46,782 nucleotides of DNA from assembly GCF_002086795.1 (NCBI RefSeq), contig NZ_MVIM01000025.1:1-46782 (forward strand), written 5' to 3'. The stretch's first letter is position 1, and every line of letters starts with the position of its first letter. The translations under genes and the position numbers were made by a program. Positions 17,708-25,810 of the stretch are shown piece by piece. The notes beneath the pieces are model-generated. The model was not told the DNA's origin. It was given only the letters and a program-made list of their open reading frames with translations, and made no database searches. The DNA is from Mycolicibacterium tusciae (GTDB taxonomy: Bacteria; Actinomycetota; Actinomycetes; Mycobacteriales; Mycobacteriaceae).

Positions 17708-18601
17708 CTATCCAGACTCGCTGATCCTCTGCACGGCATGGCCGCCGAACTGGTTGCGCAGCGCCGACACTGCCTTCATGGTGGGGGAATCTTCCTGGCG
17801 CGAAGCGAACCGGGCGAACAGCGACGCCGCGATCACCGGCATCGGCACTCGGTGGCTGATGGCTTCCTCCACCGTCCAGCGACCTTCACCGGAGTCCTCG
17901 GTGTATCCGGTGATATCCGTGAATTTAGGATCTTCTTTCAGCGCCTTGGCCAGCAACTGCTGCAGCCACGACCGCACCACCGTGCCGTTGGTCCACGCCT
18001 GAATGACCGCCTGGGTGTCTTCGATCAGCTCCTCGGCGGCCAACAGTTCGTAGCCTTCGGCGTAGGCCATCATCAGCCCGTATTCGATGCCGTTGTGGAC
18101 CATCTTGGCGTAGTGACCTGCACCGACGGGCCCGGCATGGACGAATCCGTCGGCCCGGTCTCCGGGCGGACGCAGGGTTTCGAAGATCGGCATGACCCGC
18201 GCGACGTCTCCCTTGCTGCCGCCCACCATGAGGCCGTAGCCCTCGGTCAAACCCCAGATGCCCCCGGACACCCCGGCATCGATGAACGCAATTCCCTTGT
18301 CGTCCAACAGCTTCGCGTGCGGTCCGTCCTCGGTGTAGCGGGAGTTGCCGCCGTCGATAACCAGGTCACCGGGGCTCAACACGTCGGCGAGCGACACGAT
18401 GGTCTCGTCGGTGATGTGCCCGGACGGCACCATCACCCAGACCACACGCGGCGCGTCGAGGGCTTCCGCGAGCGCCGCCAACGTCGGCACGTCGGTGACC
18501 TCCGGGCGCGGATCGAAGCCGATGACCTCGTGCCCGCCCTCGCGCAGGCGTTCGCGCATGTTGAAGCCCATTTTACCCAGGCCGACCAAACCCAATTGCA
18601 T
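17708..18601 (-). CDS. gnd: Short-type 6-phosphogluconate dehydrogenase
   Basis: 297 residues, much shorter than the classic enzyme of about 470 and typical of the GND/YqeC short subfamily. It has a Rossmann GLVGLGKMGFNM, substrate-binding DGGNSRY and VSGGIWG, and catalytic KMVHNGIEYG. It oxidises 6-phosphogluconate to ribulose 5-phosphate plus CO2; the short form is often NAD-dependent. It sits inside the dnaN-recF operon, as in M. smegmatis, but is absent from this position in M. tuberculosis. A link between pentose supply and replication is only a guess. Confidence 0.9.
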   Translation of the reverse strand: MQLGLVGLGKMGFNMRERLREGGHEVIGFDPRPEVTDVPTLAALAEALDAPRVVWVMVPSGHITDETIVSLADVLSPGDLVIDGGNSRYTEDGPHAKLLDDKGIAFIDAGVSGGIWGLTEGYGLMVGGSKGDVARVMPIFETLRPPGDRADGFVHAGPVGAGHYAKMVHNGIEYGLMMAYAEGYELLAAEELIEDTQAVIQAWTNGTVVRSWLQQLLAKALKEDPKFTDITGYTEDSGEGRWTVEEAISHRVPMPVIAASLFARFASRQEDSPTMKAVSALRNQFGGHAVQRISESG

Positions 18602-18629
18602 GTGCGCCCCCGTCGTGGCGTCGGGCCGG

Positions 18630-19829
18630 TCAGCCAGGAAGCCGGACCGGCATCAGAAGGTAGACATAATCGGTCTGCGCCGCGGGGAACGGCCCCGTGT
18701 CGCCGACGCTGCCGTCATCTTCACCCGCCGGACGCAACACTGCGGGGCGGCTGGGTGTCGTGAAACCAAATGTCACGCGTTCGGAGTGCAACGAACTCAA
18801 CCCGTCGGTGAGATACGTCGGGTTGAACGCGATGGTCAACGGCTCACCCGCGAAGGTGACGGGCAGATCCTCTTCCGCGCGTCCGACGTCGTCCGCGCCG
18901 GCGGACAACCGCAGCACGTCGTCGGCGAACTCCATCCGCACCTGCGCGCCGCGATCGGCGACCAGGGCCACACGTTTGATGGCTTCGGTGAGCTCGGCGA
19001 CATTGATCGTCGCGATCGCGGTGTGCTCAGTCGGGAGCAGCTGACGGAACTTCGGGAACTCCGCGTCGAGCAGGCGCGTGGTGCTGCGCTTGCCGTTGCT
19101 GCGGATACCCAGCAAGCCTTCCTTGCCGACCTCGGCACCCGAACCCAACGACAGGTGCACATCCGAACCGTCGGCACCGGCCTTGGCCGCTTCGGCCAAG
19201 GTCTTGGCCGGAACCAACACCGCGGCCTCCATGTCGGCCGATGCTGTCGACCACGTCAGCTCCCGAACCGCGAGCCGGAACCGGTCGGTCGCCGCCAAAA
19301 TGACGTTCTCGCCCGAAATCTCGACGCGAATGCCGGTGAGCATCGGCAACGTATCGTCACGCCCGGCCGCCACAGCCACCTGACCGATCGCCTCGGCGAA
19401 CAGGTCGGCCGAAACGACACCGGTCTCGTCGGGCAGGGTCGGCAACGTCGGGTAATCCTCGACCGCCATGGTCGGCAGCGAGAACCTTGCGCTTCCGCAG
19501 GTCAATGACACCCGAGTGCCCTCCACGCTGACATCCACCGGTTTGGCCGGCAGCGCCCGGGTGATGTCAGACAACAGCCGCCCCGACACCAAAACGCTTC
19601 CAGGCGAAGCGATTTCAGCCGCCACCTGTACTTCTGCCGATACCTCGTAGTCGAATCCCGAGATCGTCAAACCGTCTTCAGAACCGGTGAGCAGCACACC
19701 CGCCAGGACCGGGACCGTCGGCCGGTTCGGCAGATTACGAGCTACCCAAGCCACGGCGTCGGCGAAGTCTTCACGCACCAGACGGAACTTCAAATCGGTG
19801 ACACCAACGGTTGTTGTCGCCACGTCCAT
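18630..19829 (-). CDS. dnaN: DNA polymerase III beta subunit (sliding clamp)
   Basis: 399 residues with three consecutive clamp folds, matching the mycobacterial beta clamp. Recognisable stretches are RPTVPVLAGVLL, LPMLTGIRVEI, AATDRFRLAVREL and the C-terminal YLLMPVRLPG that lines the partner-binding cleft. The dimeric ring tethers polymerase and other partners to DNA. The ATG at 19829 has GAAGGGA upstream. It leads the minus-strand chain gnd-recF-dciA and starts at the edge of oriC. Confidence 0.97.
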   Translation of the reverse strand: MDVATTTVGVTDLKFRLVREDFADAVAWVARNLPNRPTVPVLAGVLLTGSEDGLTISGFDYEVSAEVQVAAEIASPGSVLVSGRLLSDITRALPAKPVDVSVEGTRVSLTCGSARFSLPTMAVEDYPTLPTLPDETGVVSADLFAEAIGQVAVAAGRDDTLPMLTGIRVEISGENVILAATDRFRLAVRELTWSTASADMEAAVLVPAKTLAEAAKAGADGSDVHLSLGSGAEVGKEGLLGIRSNGKRSTTRLLDAEFPKFRQLLPTEHTAIATINVAELTEAIKRVALVADRGAQVRMEFADDVLRLSAGADDVGRAEEDLPVTFAGEPLTIAFNPTYLTDGLSSLHSERVTFGFTTPSRPAVLRPAGEDDGSVGDTGPFPAAQTDYVYLLMPVRLPG

Positions 19830-20384
19830 ACAGTCCCTTCGATCAAAAACACAACAAGCGCTAAGCAGCGATTTCCTGGTGTCTCAACACGCCTCGAAAC
19901 GATGCGTAGGGACGACCGTAACGGCTGTCGCTGAACCACCGTAGAGCTTTCGGCCCCAACTTGAAAGCTAATCGATCGCGCCGACATGGGCTTCGGTGAA
20001 CCGGCTCGGAGAACTGGATTTCAAGTGTTCCCCAGCAGGCTTCTTCTAAGAACTTTCTAGGTAGATATACAAGCAACAGTAATAGGGCCTGTGGACGCTG
20101 GGGATGAACGGGCGTCGGTGCTGCGTGCCGGCGGTGGATCGCTGTGGGGTACCTGTGGATCGTTGGGAGGTGAATGTTCGGCGGCTGTGGAAACGGCCGC
20201 GGCTGTGAAACAAGCGGCCGGTCATTCGGCGGTTGATCCCAAGTTGTCCACATCGGTGTGCACAGCGCCGGCCTGTGACAAGTGATACCGACGGTGCGGA
20301 AGTTTTTTGGAGAAATTTTCGGCGCGCATGGGTGATTCGGTGAAAAGCAACCGGGTTGGTCGCGCGTGAGGGGGAGTCGAGGGG
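19830..20384. other. Chromosomal replication origin oriC
   Basis: The 555-base dnaA-dnaN gap is the place where mycobacterial oriC maps. It holds one perfect mycobacterial DnaA box and several degenerate TGTGGA-type boxes: 20090-20098, 20154-20162 and 20186-20194, on the opposite strand. An AT-rich stretch at about 20041-20085 could be the unwinding element, and a second run of T and A lies at about 20299-20325. No gene of convincing quality is present, although weak short frames exist. The promoter of dnaN must also lie here. Confidence 0.85.
20244..20252 (+). promoter_or_regulatory. Perfect DnaA box TTGTCCACA
   Basis: This is an exact match to the mycobacterial/high-GC DnaA-box consensus and the best box in the dnaA-dnaN gap. 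The neighbouring boxes at 20090, 20154 and 20186 keep only the TGTGGA core and lie on the other strand. Confidence 0.85.
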
Positions 20385-21881
20385 TCAGCGCTTGGAGCGT
20401 TGACGGATCCGGGTCGTGAGTTCCTTGACGTGATCGAAGACCTCGCGACGTTCCGCCATCTCGCCGCGGATCTTCTTCTCGGCGTACATCACGGTCGTGT
20501 GGTCACGTCCGAACGCCTGGCCGATCTTCGGAAGAGACAGGTCGGTGAGCTCGCGGCACAAATACATCGCGATCTGTCGGGACTGCGCGAGCGCCCGCGT
20601 CTTACCGGGACCGCGCAGTTCCTCGACGGTGGTCTCGAAGTACTCGGCGGTCGCGGCCATGATCGCGGCGGTGCTGATCTGCATCGTGCTCGCGTCGGAG
20701 ATCAGATCACGCAGCACGATCTCGGCCAGTGACTTGTCGATCGTCGTCTTGTTCAGCGACGCGAACGCGGTGACCCGAATGAGCGCACCCTCGAGCTCGC
20801 GGATATTGCGTTCGATGCTGCTGGCGATCAGCTCGAGGACATCACCGGGAACATCGAGGCGGTCCATCTGGGCCTTCTTGCGCAGAATCGCGATGCGGGT
20901 TTCGAGTTCAGGAGGCTGAACGTCGGTGATCAGCCCCCACTCGAACCGGGTGCGCAGGCGATCTTCGAGGGTGGCCAGCTGTTTGGGCGGCCGGTCGGAG
21001 GAGATGACGATCTGCTTGTTGGCGTTGTGCAAGGTGTTGAAGGTGTGGAAGAACTCCTCCTGGATACCTTCCTTGCCCTCGATGAACTGGATGTCATCCA
21101 CCAGCAGCACGTCGATGTCGCGGTAGCTGCGCTTGAACGAGGCCTTGCGATCGTCGCGCAACGAGTTGATGAAGTCGTTGGTGAATTCCTCAGTCGAGAC
21201 GTACTTGACTCGCATCCCGGGGAAGAGACGCTGGGCGTAGTTTCCTGCGGCGTGTAGAAGATGCGTTTTGCCGAGGCCGGACTCACCCCAGATGAAGAGT
21301 GGGTTGTAGGCGCGGGCCGGTGCCTCGGCGATGGCAAGCGACGCGGCGTGAGCAAATCTGTTGGACGCACCGATGACGAAGGTGTCGAAGGTGTAGCGGC
21401 GGTTCAGGTTGACGGCGGTGGAATCCTCGTCCGCGGAATTCTGGACCCGGTTGGAGAAATAGCTGGGCCAGCTTTCCTCGGCGCTTGCCAGTGCCGCCTG
21501 GTCTTCGTCGATGTCTTCGTCGAGGTCGACGACCGAGGCGGCCAGCCCGTTGTGGGACTCGTCGGGTTCGTCGCTTTCCGGAGCGGCGATGCGGACACCG
21601 AGTTCCACTCGTTGACCGAGTTGTCGGCTCAGCGCGCTGATGATCGGCTCGCGGAGATGACGTTCGATCTCGTTCTGAACGAAAGGTGTCGGAACCGACA
21701 GGAGGGCAAATCCCTCGGTGATGACCAGCGGCTTGACCAGCTTCAGCCACGCCCTTTGCTGGGGGGTGAGGACCGGGCCCGCATCACCGTTCGCCACTCC
21801 GACCGCTTCGATGTCGCCGTTGAGCTCGGCCACGACCGTGTTCCATACGGCCACGAATGGTGGATCGGGGTCAGCAGTCAA
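20385..21881 (-). CDS. dnaA: Chromosomal replication initiator DnaA
   Basis: 498 residues. The N-terminal domain I has PFVAVWNTVVAELNG, followed by an acidic variable linker. The AAA+ domain has Walker A GESGLGKT and Walker B LLVDDIQF, with NKQIVISSDRPP nearby. The C-terminal helix-turn-helix carries the DnaA signature LPKIGQAFGRDHTTVMYA. I chose TTG at 21881 because AAGGGGG lies about 11 bases upstream and the product begins MTADPDPPF. A TTG 13 codons further up lacks a ribosome-binding site. DnaA boxes 55-87 bases upstream suggest autoregulation. Confidence 0.96.
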   Translation of the reverse strand: MTADPDPPFVAVWNTVVAELNGDIEAVGVANGDAGPVLTPQQRAWLKLVKPLVITEGFALLSVPTPFVQNEIERHLREPIISALSRQLGQRVELGVRIAAPESDEPDESHNGLAASVVDLDEDIDEDQAALASAEESWPSYFSNRVQNSADEDSTAVNLNRRYTFDTFVIGASNRFAHAASLAIAEAPARAYNPLFIWGESGLGKTHLLHAAGNYAQRLFPGMRVKYVSTEEFTNDFINSLRDDRKASFKRSYRDIDVLLVDDIQFIEGKEGIQEEFFHTFNTLHNANKQIVISSDRPPKQLATLEDRLRTRFEWGLITDVQPPELETRIAILRKKAQMDRLDVPGDVLELIASSIERNIRELEGALIRVTAFASLNKTTIDKSLAEIVLRDLISDASTMQISTAAIMAATAEYFETTVEELRGPGKTRALAQSRQIAMYLCRELTDLSLPKIGQAFGRDHTTVMYAEKKIRGEMAERREVFDHVKELTTRIRQRSKR

Positions 21882-21935
21882 TGATGCGTACCCCCTTGCG
21901 GCCGTTTCAGGGAAGGCCAAAGTAACGATGACGAA

Positions 21936-21968
21936 CTGTCCACATGGTTATCCACAGGTTGTGGAAAC
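21936..21968. promoter_or_regulatory. Cluster of three DnaA boxes upstream of dnaA
   Basis: CTGTCCACA (21936-21944) and TTATCCACA (21948-21956) lie on the plus strand. GTTTCCACA (21960-21968) lies on the minus strand. The spacing is three to four bases. The position just before the dnaA start fits DnaA autoregulation or an auxiliary part of the origin. Confidence 0.7.
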
Positions 21969-22088
21969 AGGACAGTCGTCTTCGTTCGGTTGTCTACGGG
22001 CTGGAACGCCGCTGGCCGGGGCTCGTCACAGCAGTGGTGCGGTCTGTGGGCTCGCGACTTGGTGGGCATCCCCGCTTCGTTGTCTGTC

Positions 22089-22110
22089 GTCGTTTCGTTA
22101 TCGAAACGAC
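22089..22110. promoter_or_regulatory. Perfect 9-4-9 palindrome in the dnaA-rpmH gap
   Basis: GTCGTTTCG and CGAAACGAC flank TTAT, making a 22-base perfect inverted repeat. It lies 208 bases upstream of dnaA and about 145 bases before the rpmH promoter, in the 566-base divergent gap. Size and symmetry resemble an operator for a dimeric regulator such as a TetR or GntR type. The binder is unknown. The rest of this gap holds the DnaA boxes and the rpmH promoter, and no gene. Confidence 0.5.
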
Positions 22111-22254
22111 ACTGGCAGAAGCTAACAGTTTTCTTCGCGGGTGCCAACCGTTCTGCAACATTGCGTGTGGGTTACTTTCGCGGCGCGGCGACGTCGTGAC
22201 GGCTGAGGCGTTTGTAAAGATTTTCAGACCGGTCATGGCGGGGGATAGGGTGGT

Positions 22255-22283
22255 TTGACCTAGGGAAATCTCGTCAGTACCCT
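22255..22283 (+). promoter_or_regulatory. Housekeeping-type promoter for rpmH-rnpA
   Basis: TTGACC, then 17 bases, then TACCCT is a near-ideal SigA-type promoter. Transcription would start near 22290, leaving a leader of about 158 bases before the rpmH GTG. Confidence 0.7.
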
Positions 22284-22447
22284 CGAACAGTCGCCCGCAC
22301 GTGGCGGCACGGCTGCGACCCAGATGTTGTGGAGACCGCGCCGGCTAAGCGAGACGGACGAGCTTACCAACGGGCAACCGCGTTCCACCGGCATGACGTG
22401 AGTACCGGTGTGGGCGTTGATGCCGACGGAAACGAGGAGAGACAGCC

Positions 22448-22591
22448 GTGGCCAAGGGCAAGCGGACTTTTCAGCCGAACAACCGGCGCCGGGCACGTGT
22501 GCACGGATTCCGCCTGCGGATGCGTACCCGGGCAGGCCGGGCCATCGTGTCGGGCCGGCGTTCCAAGGGTCGCCGCAAGCTGACTGCGTAA
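22448..22591 (+). CDS. rpmH: 50S ribosomal protein L34
   Basis: 47 residues, highly basic, with the L34 signature KRTFQPNNRRRARVHGFRLR and the tail GRRSKGRRKLTA. The GTG start at 22448 follows GAGGAGAGA. L34 is a late-assembling protein of the large ribosomal subunit. As in most bacteria it opens the rpmH-rnpA-yidD-yidC cluster divergent from dnaA. Confidence 0.97.
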   Translation: MAKGKRTFQPNNRRRARVHGFRLRMRTRAGRAIVSGRRSKGRRKLTA

Positions 22592-22610
22592 CCCGACTCG
22601 GGATCTAGCA

Positions 22611-22967
22611 GTGCTTCCGGCGCGGTACCGGATGACGCGTTCGTCCGAGTTCGGTGCCACGGTCAATCAAGGGGTGCGGGCGGTGCAGCCCGACCTTGTC
22701 GTGCACACCATGCGCCATGATGTCGACGACGACGGGCCCCGCATCGGACTCGTCGTATCCAAATCCGTGGGCAACGCCGTGGAACGGCACCGAGTGGCCC
22801 GACGGCTGCGTCACGTGGCTCGCACCGTGATCGACGACCTTCAGCCGACCGACCGTGTGGTGATCCGAGCACTACCCGGCAGCCGGTCGGCAGTCTCGGC
22901 ACGACTCGAACAAGAATTGCGGACCGCGCTGGGTCGTGCGCTCCCGAAGAGCGGGGCGCCGCGATGA
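22611..22967 (+). CDS. rnpA: Ribonuclease P protein component
   Basis: 118 residues. The family motif VGNAVERHRVARRLRHVAR (RNR-type RNA-binding helix) is present and the N terminus reads LPARYRMTRSSEFGATV. It assists the catalytic RNA in removing 5' leaders from pre-tRNAs. The GTG start lies 19 bases after rpmH, and the TGA overlaps the yidD ATG by four bases. Confidence 0.94.
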   Translation: MLPARYRMTRSSEFGATVNQGVRAVQPDLVVHTMRHDVDDDGPRIGLVVSKSVGNAVERHRVARRLRHVARTVIDDLQPTDRVVIRALPGSRSAVSARLEQELRTALGRALPKSGAPR

Positions 22968-23305
22968 CGCGATCGATTGCGCGGGCTCTCATCTACGTGA
23001 TCCAGCTGTACCGGCACATGGTGTCTCCGCTGCGACCGGCATCCTGTCGCTTCATGCCCACCTGTAGTCAGTACGCCGTCGACGCGCTCACTGAGTACGG
23101 CGTCGTCAAGGGCGGATGGCTGGCGGTGATGCGGTTGCTGAAATGCGGGCCGTGGCATAAGGGAGGATGGGACCCGATACCGGAACGTGGCGGCGACGCG
23201 CATGACTCGTGCGCCGGCGCAGACGAGCACCGGATAGGTCCGGACGCAGCCGACGATGTGTGGGGCACCCAGACATCGCGAGCAGAGAGCGAGACGCGTG
23301 TTTAA
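22964..23305 (+). CDS. yidD: YidD, membrane protein insertion efficiency factor
   Basis: 113 residues. The family core is intact: LIYVIQLYRHMVSPLRPASCRFMPTCSQYAVDALTEYG, then RLLKCGPWHKGGWDPIP. Cysteines in the CRFMPTCS motif are conserved. The C-terminal 40 residues are acidic and not part of the family core. YidD aids YidC-dependent insertion of membrane proteins. It overlaps rnpA upstream and yidC downstream by eight bases. Confidence 0.92.
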   Translation: MTRSIARALIYVIQLYRHMVSPLRPASCRFMPTCSQYAVDALTEYGVVKGGWLAVMRLLKCGPWHKGGWDPIPERGGDAHDSCAGADEHRIGPDAADDVWGTQTSRAESETRV

Positions 23306-24407
23306 CTGGTTCAGCCTCGACATCATCTACTACCCGGTGTCGGCGATCATGTGGGTCTGGTACAAGGCGTTCGCCTTCATTCTCGGGCCGACGAACTTCT
23401 TCGCCTGGGGACTGTCGGTGATGTTCCTGGTGTTCACCCTGCGCGCGATTCTCTACAAGCCGTTCGTCAAGCAGATCCGCACCACGCGGCAGATGCAGGA
23501 ACTGCAGCCTCAGATCAAGGCGCTGCAGAAGAAGTACGGCAAAGATCGCCAGCGGATGGCGTTGGAGATGCAGAAGCTCCAGCGCGAGCACGGCTTCAAT
23601 CCGATTCTCGGCTGTCTGCCGATGCTCGCCCAGCTGCCGGTGTTCCTCGGGCTCTATCACGTGCTGATGTCCTTCAACCGGACCCAGACCGGCATCGGCC
23701 GGCTTGGGCTGTCAGTGGAGGAGAACGCTCAGCTCGGCAACTACGTGTTCAGCGCCGAGGACGTCCGGCACTTCCTGGATGCGAACCTGTTGGGTGCGCC
23801 GCTGGGTGCCACGATGATCCAGCAGCACGGCCTGGAGGCGTTCACCGAATTCAACCGCGTGGCGGTCATCGGGGTCGGCGTGCCGATGATGATCCTGGCC
23901 GGCATCGCCACGTACTTCAACAGCCGCGCATCGGTGGCCCGCCAAAGTCCGGAGGCGGCGGCCAATCCACAGACGGCGATGATGAACAAGCTGGCGCTCT
24001 ACGTCTTCCCGCTCGGCGTCGTCGCCGGCGGCCCGTTCCTGCCGCTGGCGATCATCATGTACTGGCTCGCCAACAACATCTGGACGTTCGGACAGCAGCA
24101 CTACGTGTTCGGAATGATCGAGAAAGAAGAAGAGGCGAAGAAGCTCGAGGCGAAGGAACGCCGCGCACAGAACGCACCACCGCCCGGGGCCAAGCCCAAG
24201 AAGCAGTCCAAGGCCGCCGCCGAACCGGCCGAGATCACGACGAGCGACGGTGTGGAGATGGACGGCAAGGCGACGGAGAACGGATCGTCCGACGGCAAGG
24301 CGACCGGGACGAGCCCGGGCAAGACCGCGTCGGGCACCGGCAGCCGAACGCCGCGGCCGGGCGCGACCCCGCGGCCGGGAGCACGGCCCAAAAAACGTAA
24401 GCGCTGA
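23298..24407 (+). CDS. yidC: YidC/Oxa1 membrane protein insertase
   Basis: 369 residues. It begins with FNWFSLDIIYYPVSAIMWVWYKAF and carries the insertase core TLRAILYKPF...QMQELQPQIKALQKKYGKDRQRM, then GCLPMLAQLPVF, with five hydrophobic segments. The charged tail is rich in Lys, Gly and Ser/Thr and ends PKKRKR, which may touch ribosomes. The GTG start overlaps the yidD end. It inserts and folds membrane proteins alone or with SecYEG. Confidence 0.95.
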   Translation: MFNWFSLDIIYYPVSAIMWVWYKAFAFILGPTNFFAWGLSVMFLVFTLRAILYKPFVKQIRTTRQMQELQPQIKALQKKYGKDRQRMALEMQKLQREHGFNPILGCLPMLAQLPVFLGLYHVLMSFNRTQTGIGRLGLSVEENAQLGNYVFSAEDVRHFLDANLLGAPLGATMIQQHGLEAFTEFNRVAVIGVGVPMMILAGIATYFNSRASVARQSPEAAANPQTAMMNKLALYVFPLGVVAGGPFLPLAIIMYWLANNIWTFGQQHYVFGMIEKEEEAKKLEAKERRAQNAPPPGAKPKKQSKAAAEPAEITTSDGVEMDGKATENGSSDGKATGTSPGKTASGTGSRTPRPGATPRPGARPKKRKR

Positions 24408-24507
24408 CCGGCCCACGGTGAGAAGCGCTGGGGTACCTGTGGCCGGGTGGCTGCGGGTGCACCCGAAGACGACCGGTGCAGACCGTAGATGAGGGAGAGA
24501 CACAAAC

Positions 24508-25053
24508 ATGACCGACGCTGATACGACCGAGCGCAGCGAGGAGTTGGCCGGCGACGAAGTCGCCGAAGAGCGCACAGGTTCAGAGGACCTCGAGGAGCGG
24601 TTGGTCGCCGAGGGCGAGATCGCCGGCGACTACCTCGAGGAGTTGTTGGATCTGCTGGACTTCGACGGCGACATCGATCTGGACGTCGAGGGCGACCGCG
24701 CCATCGTGAGCATCGACGGCGGCAGCGATCTCAACAAGCTCGTCGGCCGCAAGGGCGAGGCGCTTGACGCGCTGCAGGAGTTGACGCGCCTGGCGGTGCA
24801 TCAGAAGACCGGCGAACGGAGCCGGCTGATGCTCGACATCGCGCGCTGGCGCCGGCGCCGCCGCGACGAGTTGGCGGCATTGGGCGACAAGGTCGCGCGG
24901 CGGGTGTTGGAGTCAGGCGAGCGCGAGGAGCTGTCGCCGATGACGCCGTTCGAGCGCAAGATCGTGCACGACGCGGTCGCCGCGGTCGACGGTGTGCACA
25001 GCGAGAGCGAGGGCGTTGAGCCGTCGCGCCGCGTCGTCATTCTTGCCGACTGA
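24508..25053 (+). CDS. khpB: KhpB/Jag-type RNA-binding protein (KH-R3H)
   Basis: 181 residues. An acidic N terminus (about 1-35) is followed by a KH domain with LVGRKGEALDALQELTRLAV, and an R3H domain with RRVLESGEREELSPMTPFERKIVHDAV. The Jag-N domain found in Firmicutes is absent, as usual in actinobacteria. The protein binds RNA and in other bacteria affects cell elongation and division with KhpA. GGGAGAG lies before the ATG. Confidence 0.92.
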   Translation: MTDADTTERSEELAGDEVAEERTGSEDLEERLVAEGEIAGDYLEELLDLLDFDGDIDLDVEGDRAIVSIDGGSDLNKLVGRKGEALDALQELTRLAVHQKTGERSRLMLDIARWRRRRRDELAALGDKVARRVLESGEREELSPMTPFERKIVHDAVAAVDGVHSESEGVEPSRRVVILAD

Positions 25054-25114
25054 CAAGAGTTACATCTGTGTAGTTCGCCTCGGCGGACCAGTCGGCCCCG
25101 CGATGATCCGGAGG

Positions 25115-25810
25115 ATGTTTCACGTGAAACATGACGAGGTGTCGGCAGCGCCACAAGCCGCCGACACCTTGTTCGGTCCCGGGTTGGACGGAGCACGGCG
25201 CTACGCTGCGATCTTGGCCGGCGCCGGCGTCGAACGCGGGTTGATCGGGCCCCGCGAGGTCGACCGACTGTGGGATCGCCACCTCCTCAACAGCGCCGCG
25301 ATCGTCGAGTTGTTACCCCGGAACGCTCGGGTTGCCGACATCGGTAGTGGCGCGGGCCTGCCCGGGATACCGTTGGCGTTGGCTCGCCCCGATCTTCGGG
25401 TGACGCTGATCGAACCCCTGCTGCGCCGCAGCGATTTCCTTCGCGAGGTCATCGACGAACTCGAGATCGACGTGACGGTGGTACGCGGCAGGGCAGAGGA
25501 GCGGACCGTGCGAGAAGAGGTAGGGGAAGTGGACGCGGTGGCCTCCAGGGCGGTGGCGTCACTGGACAAGGTCGCGAAGTGGAGCATGCCGCTGCTGCGT
25601 CCGGGTGGCGAGATGTTGGCCATCAAAGGAGAGCGTGCCGAAGAGGAGGCCCGGGAACACCGGCGTGTGCTGGCGTCTCTGGGAGCCATCGATGTGAGGG
25701 TGATTAAATGCTGCGCGGACGTCTTGGATCCTCCCGCGACCGTCGTCGTGGCGCGCCGGCGGAGTCCGGCCGACCACAGGCCGGGGCCGGGGGACGGGAG
25801 CCGAGTATGA
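25115..25810 (+). CDS. rsmG: RsmG (GidB), 16S rRNA m7G methyltransferase
   Basis: 231 residues. The SAM motif is VADIGSGAGLPGIPLALARPD and the neighbouring WDRHLLNSA is typical of the family. It methylates N7 of the conserved guanine G527 of 16S rRNA; loss gives low-level streptomycin resistance. The N terminus MFHVKH is the translation of a parS site. The ATG at 25115 directly abuts GGAGG, whereas the in-frame GTG at 25124 has better spacing (nine bases), so the true start may be the GTG. The stop overlaps the parA ATG by four bases. Confidence 0.93.
   Translation: MFHVKHDEVSAAPQAADTLFGPGLDGARRYAAILAGAGVERGLIGPREVDRLWDRHLLNSAAIVELLPRNARVADIGSGAGLPGIPLALARPDLRVTLIEPLLRRSDFLREVIDELEIDVTVVRGRAEERTVREEVGEVDAVASRAVASLDKVAKWSMPLLRPGGEMLAIKGERAEEEAREHRRVLASLGAIDVRVIKCCADVLDPPATVVVARRRSPADHRPGPGDGSRV
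25116..25131. promoter_or_regulatory. parS site 1 (perfect), at the rsmG start
   Basis: TGTTTCACGTGAAACA is the exact 16-base bacterial parS palindrome bound by ParB. It occupies codons 1-6 of rsmG as annotated here, about 5 kb from oriC. Confidence 0.97.

Noticed and set aside
19861..20253. 130-codon minus-strand frame in oriC
   Set aside because: It covers the AT-rich and DnaA-box region, has no recognisable domain and no proper start signal.
20091..20285. 64-codon frame inside oriC
   Set aside because: It reads through DnaA-box sequence with a Gly/Ala-rich product and no ribosome-binding site. The region is better explained as the origin.
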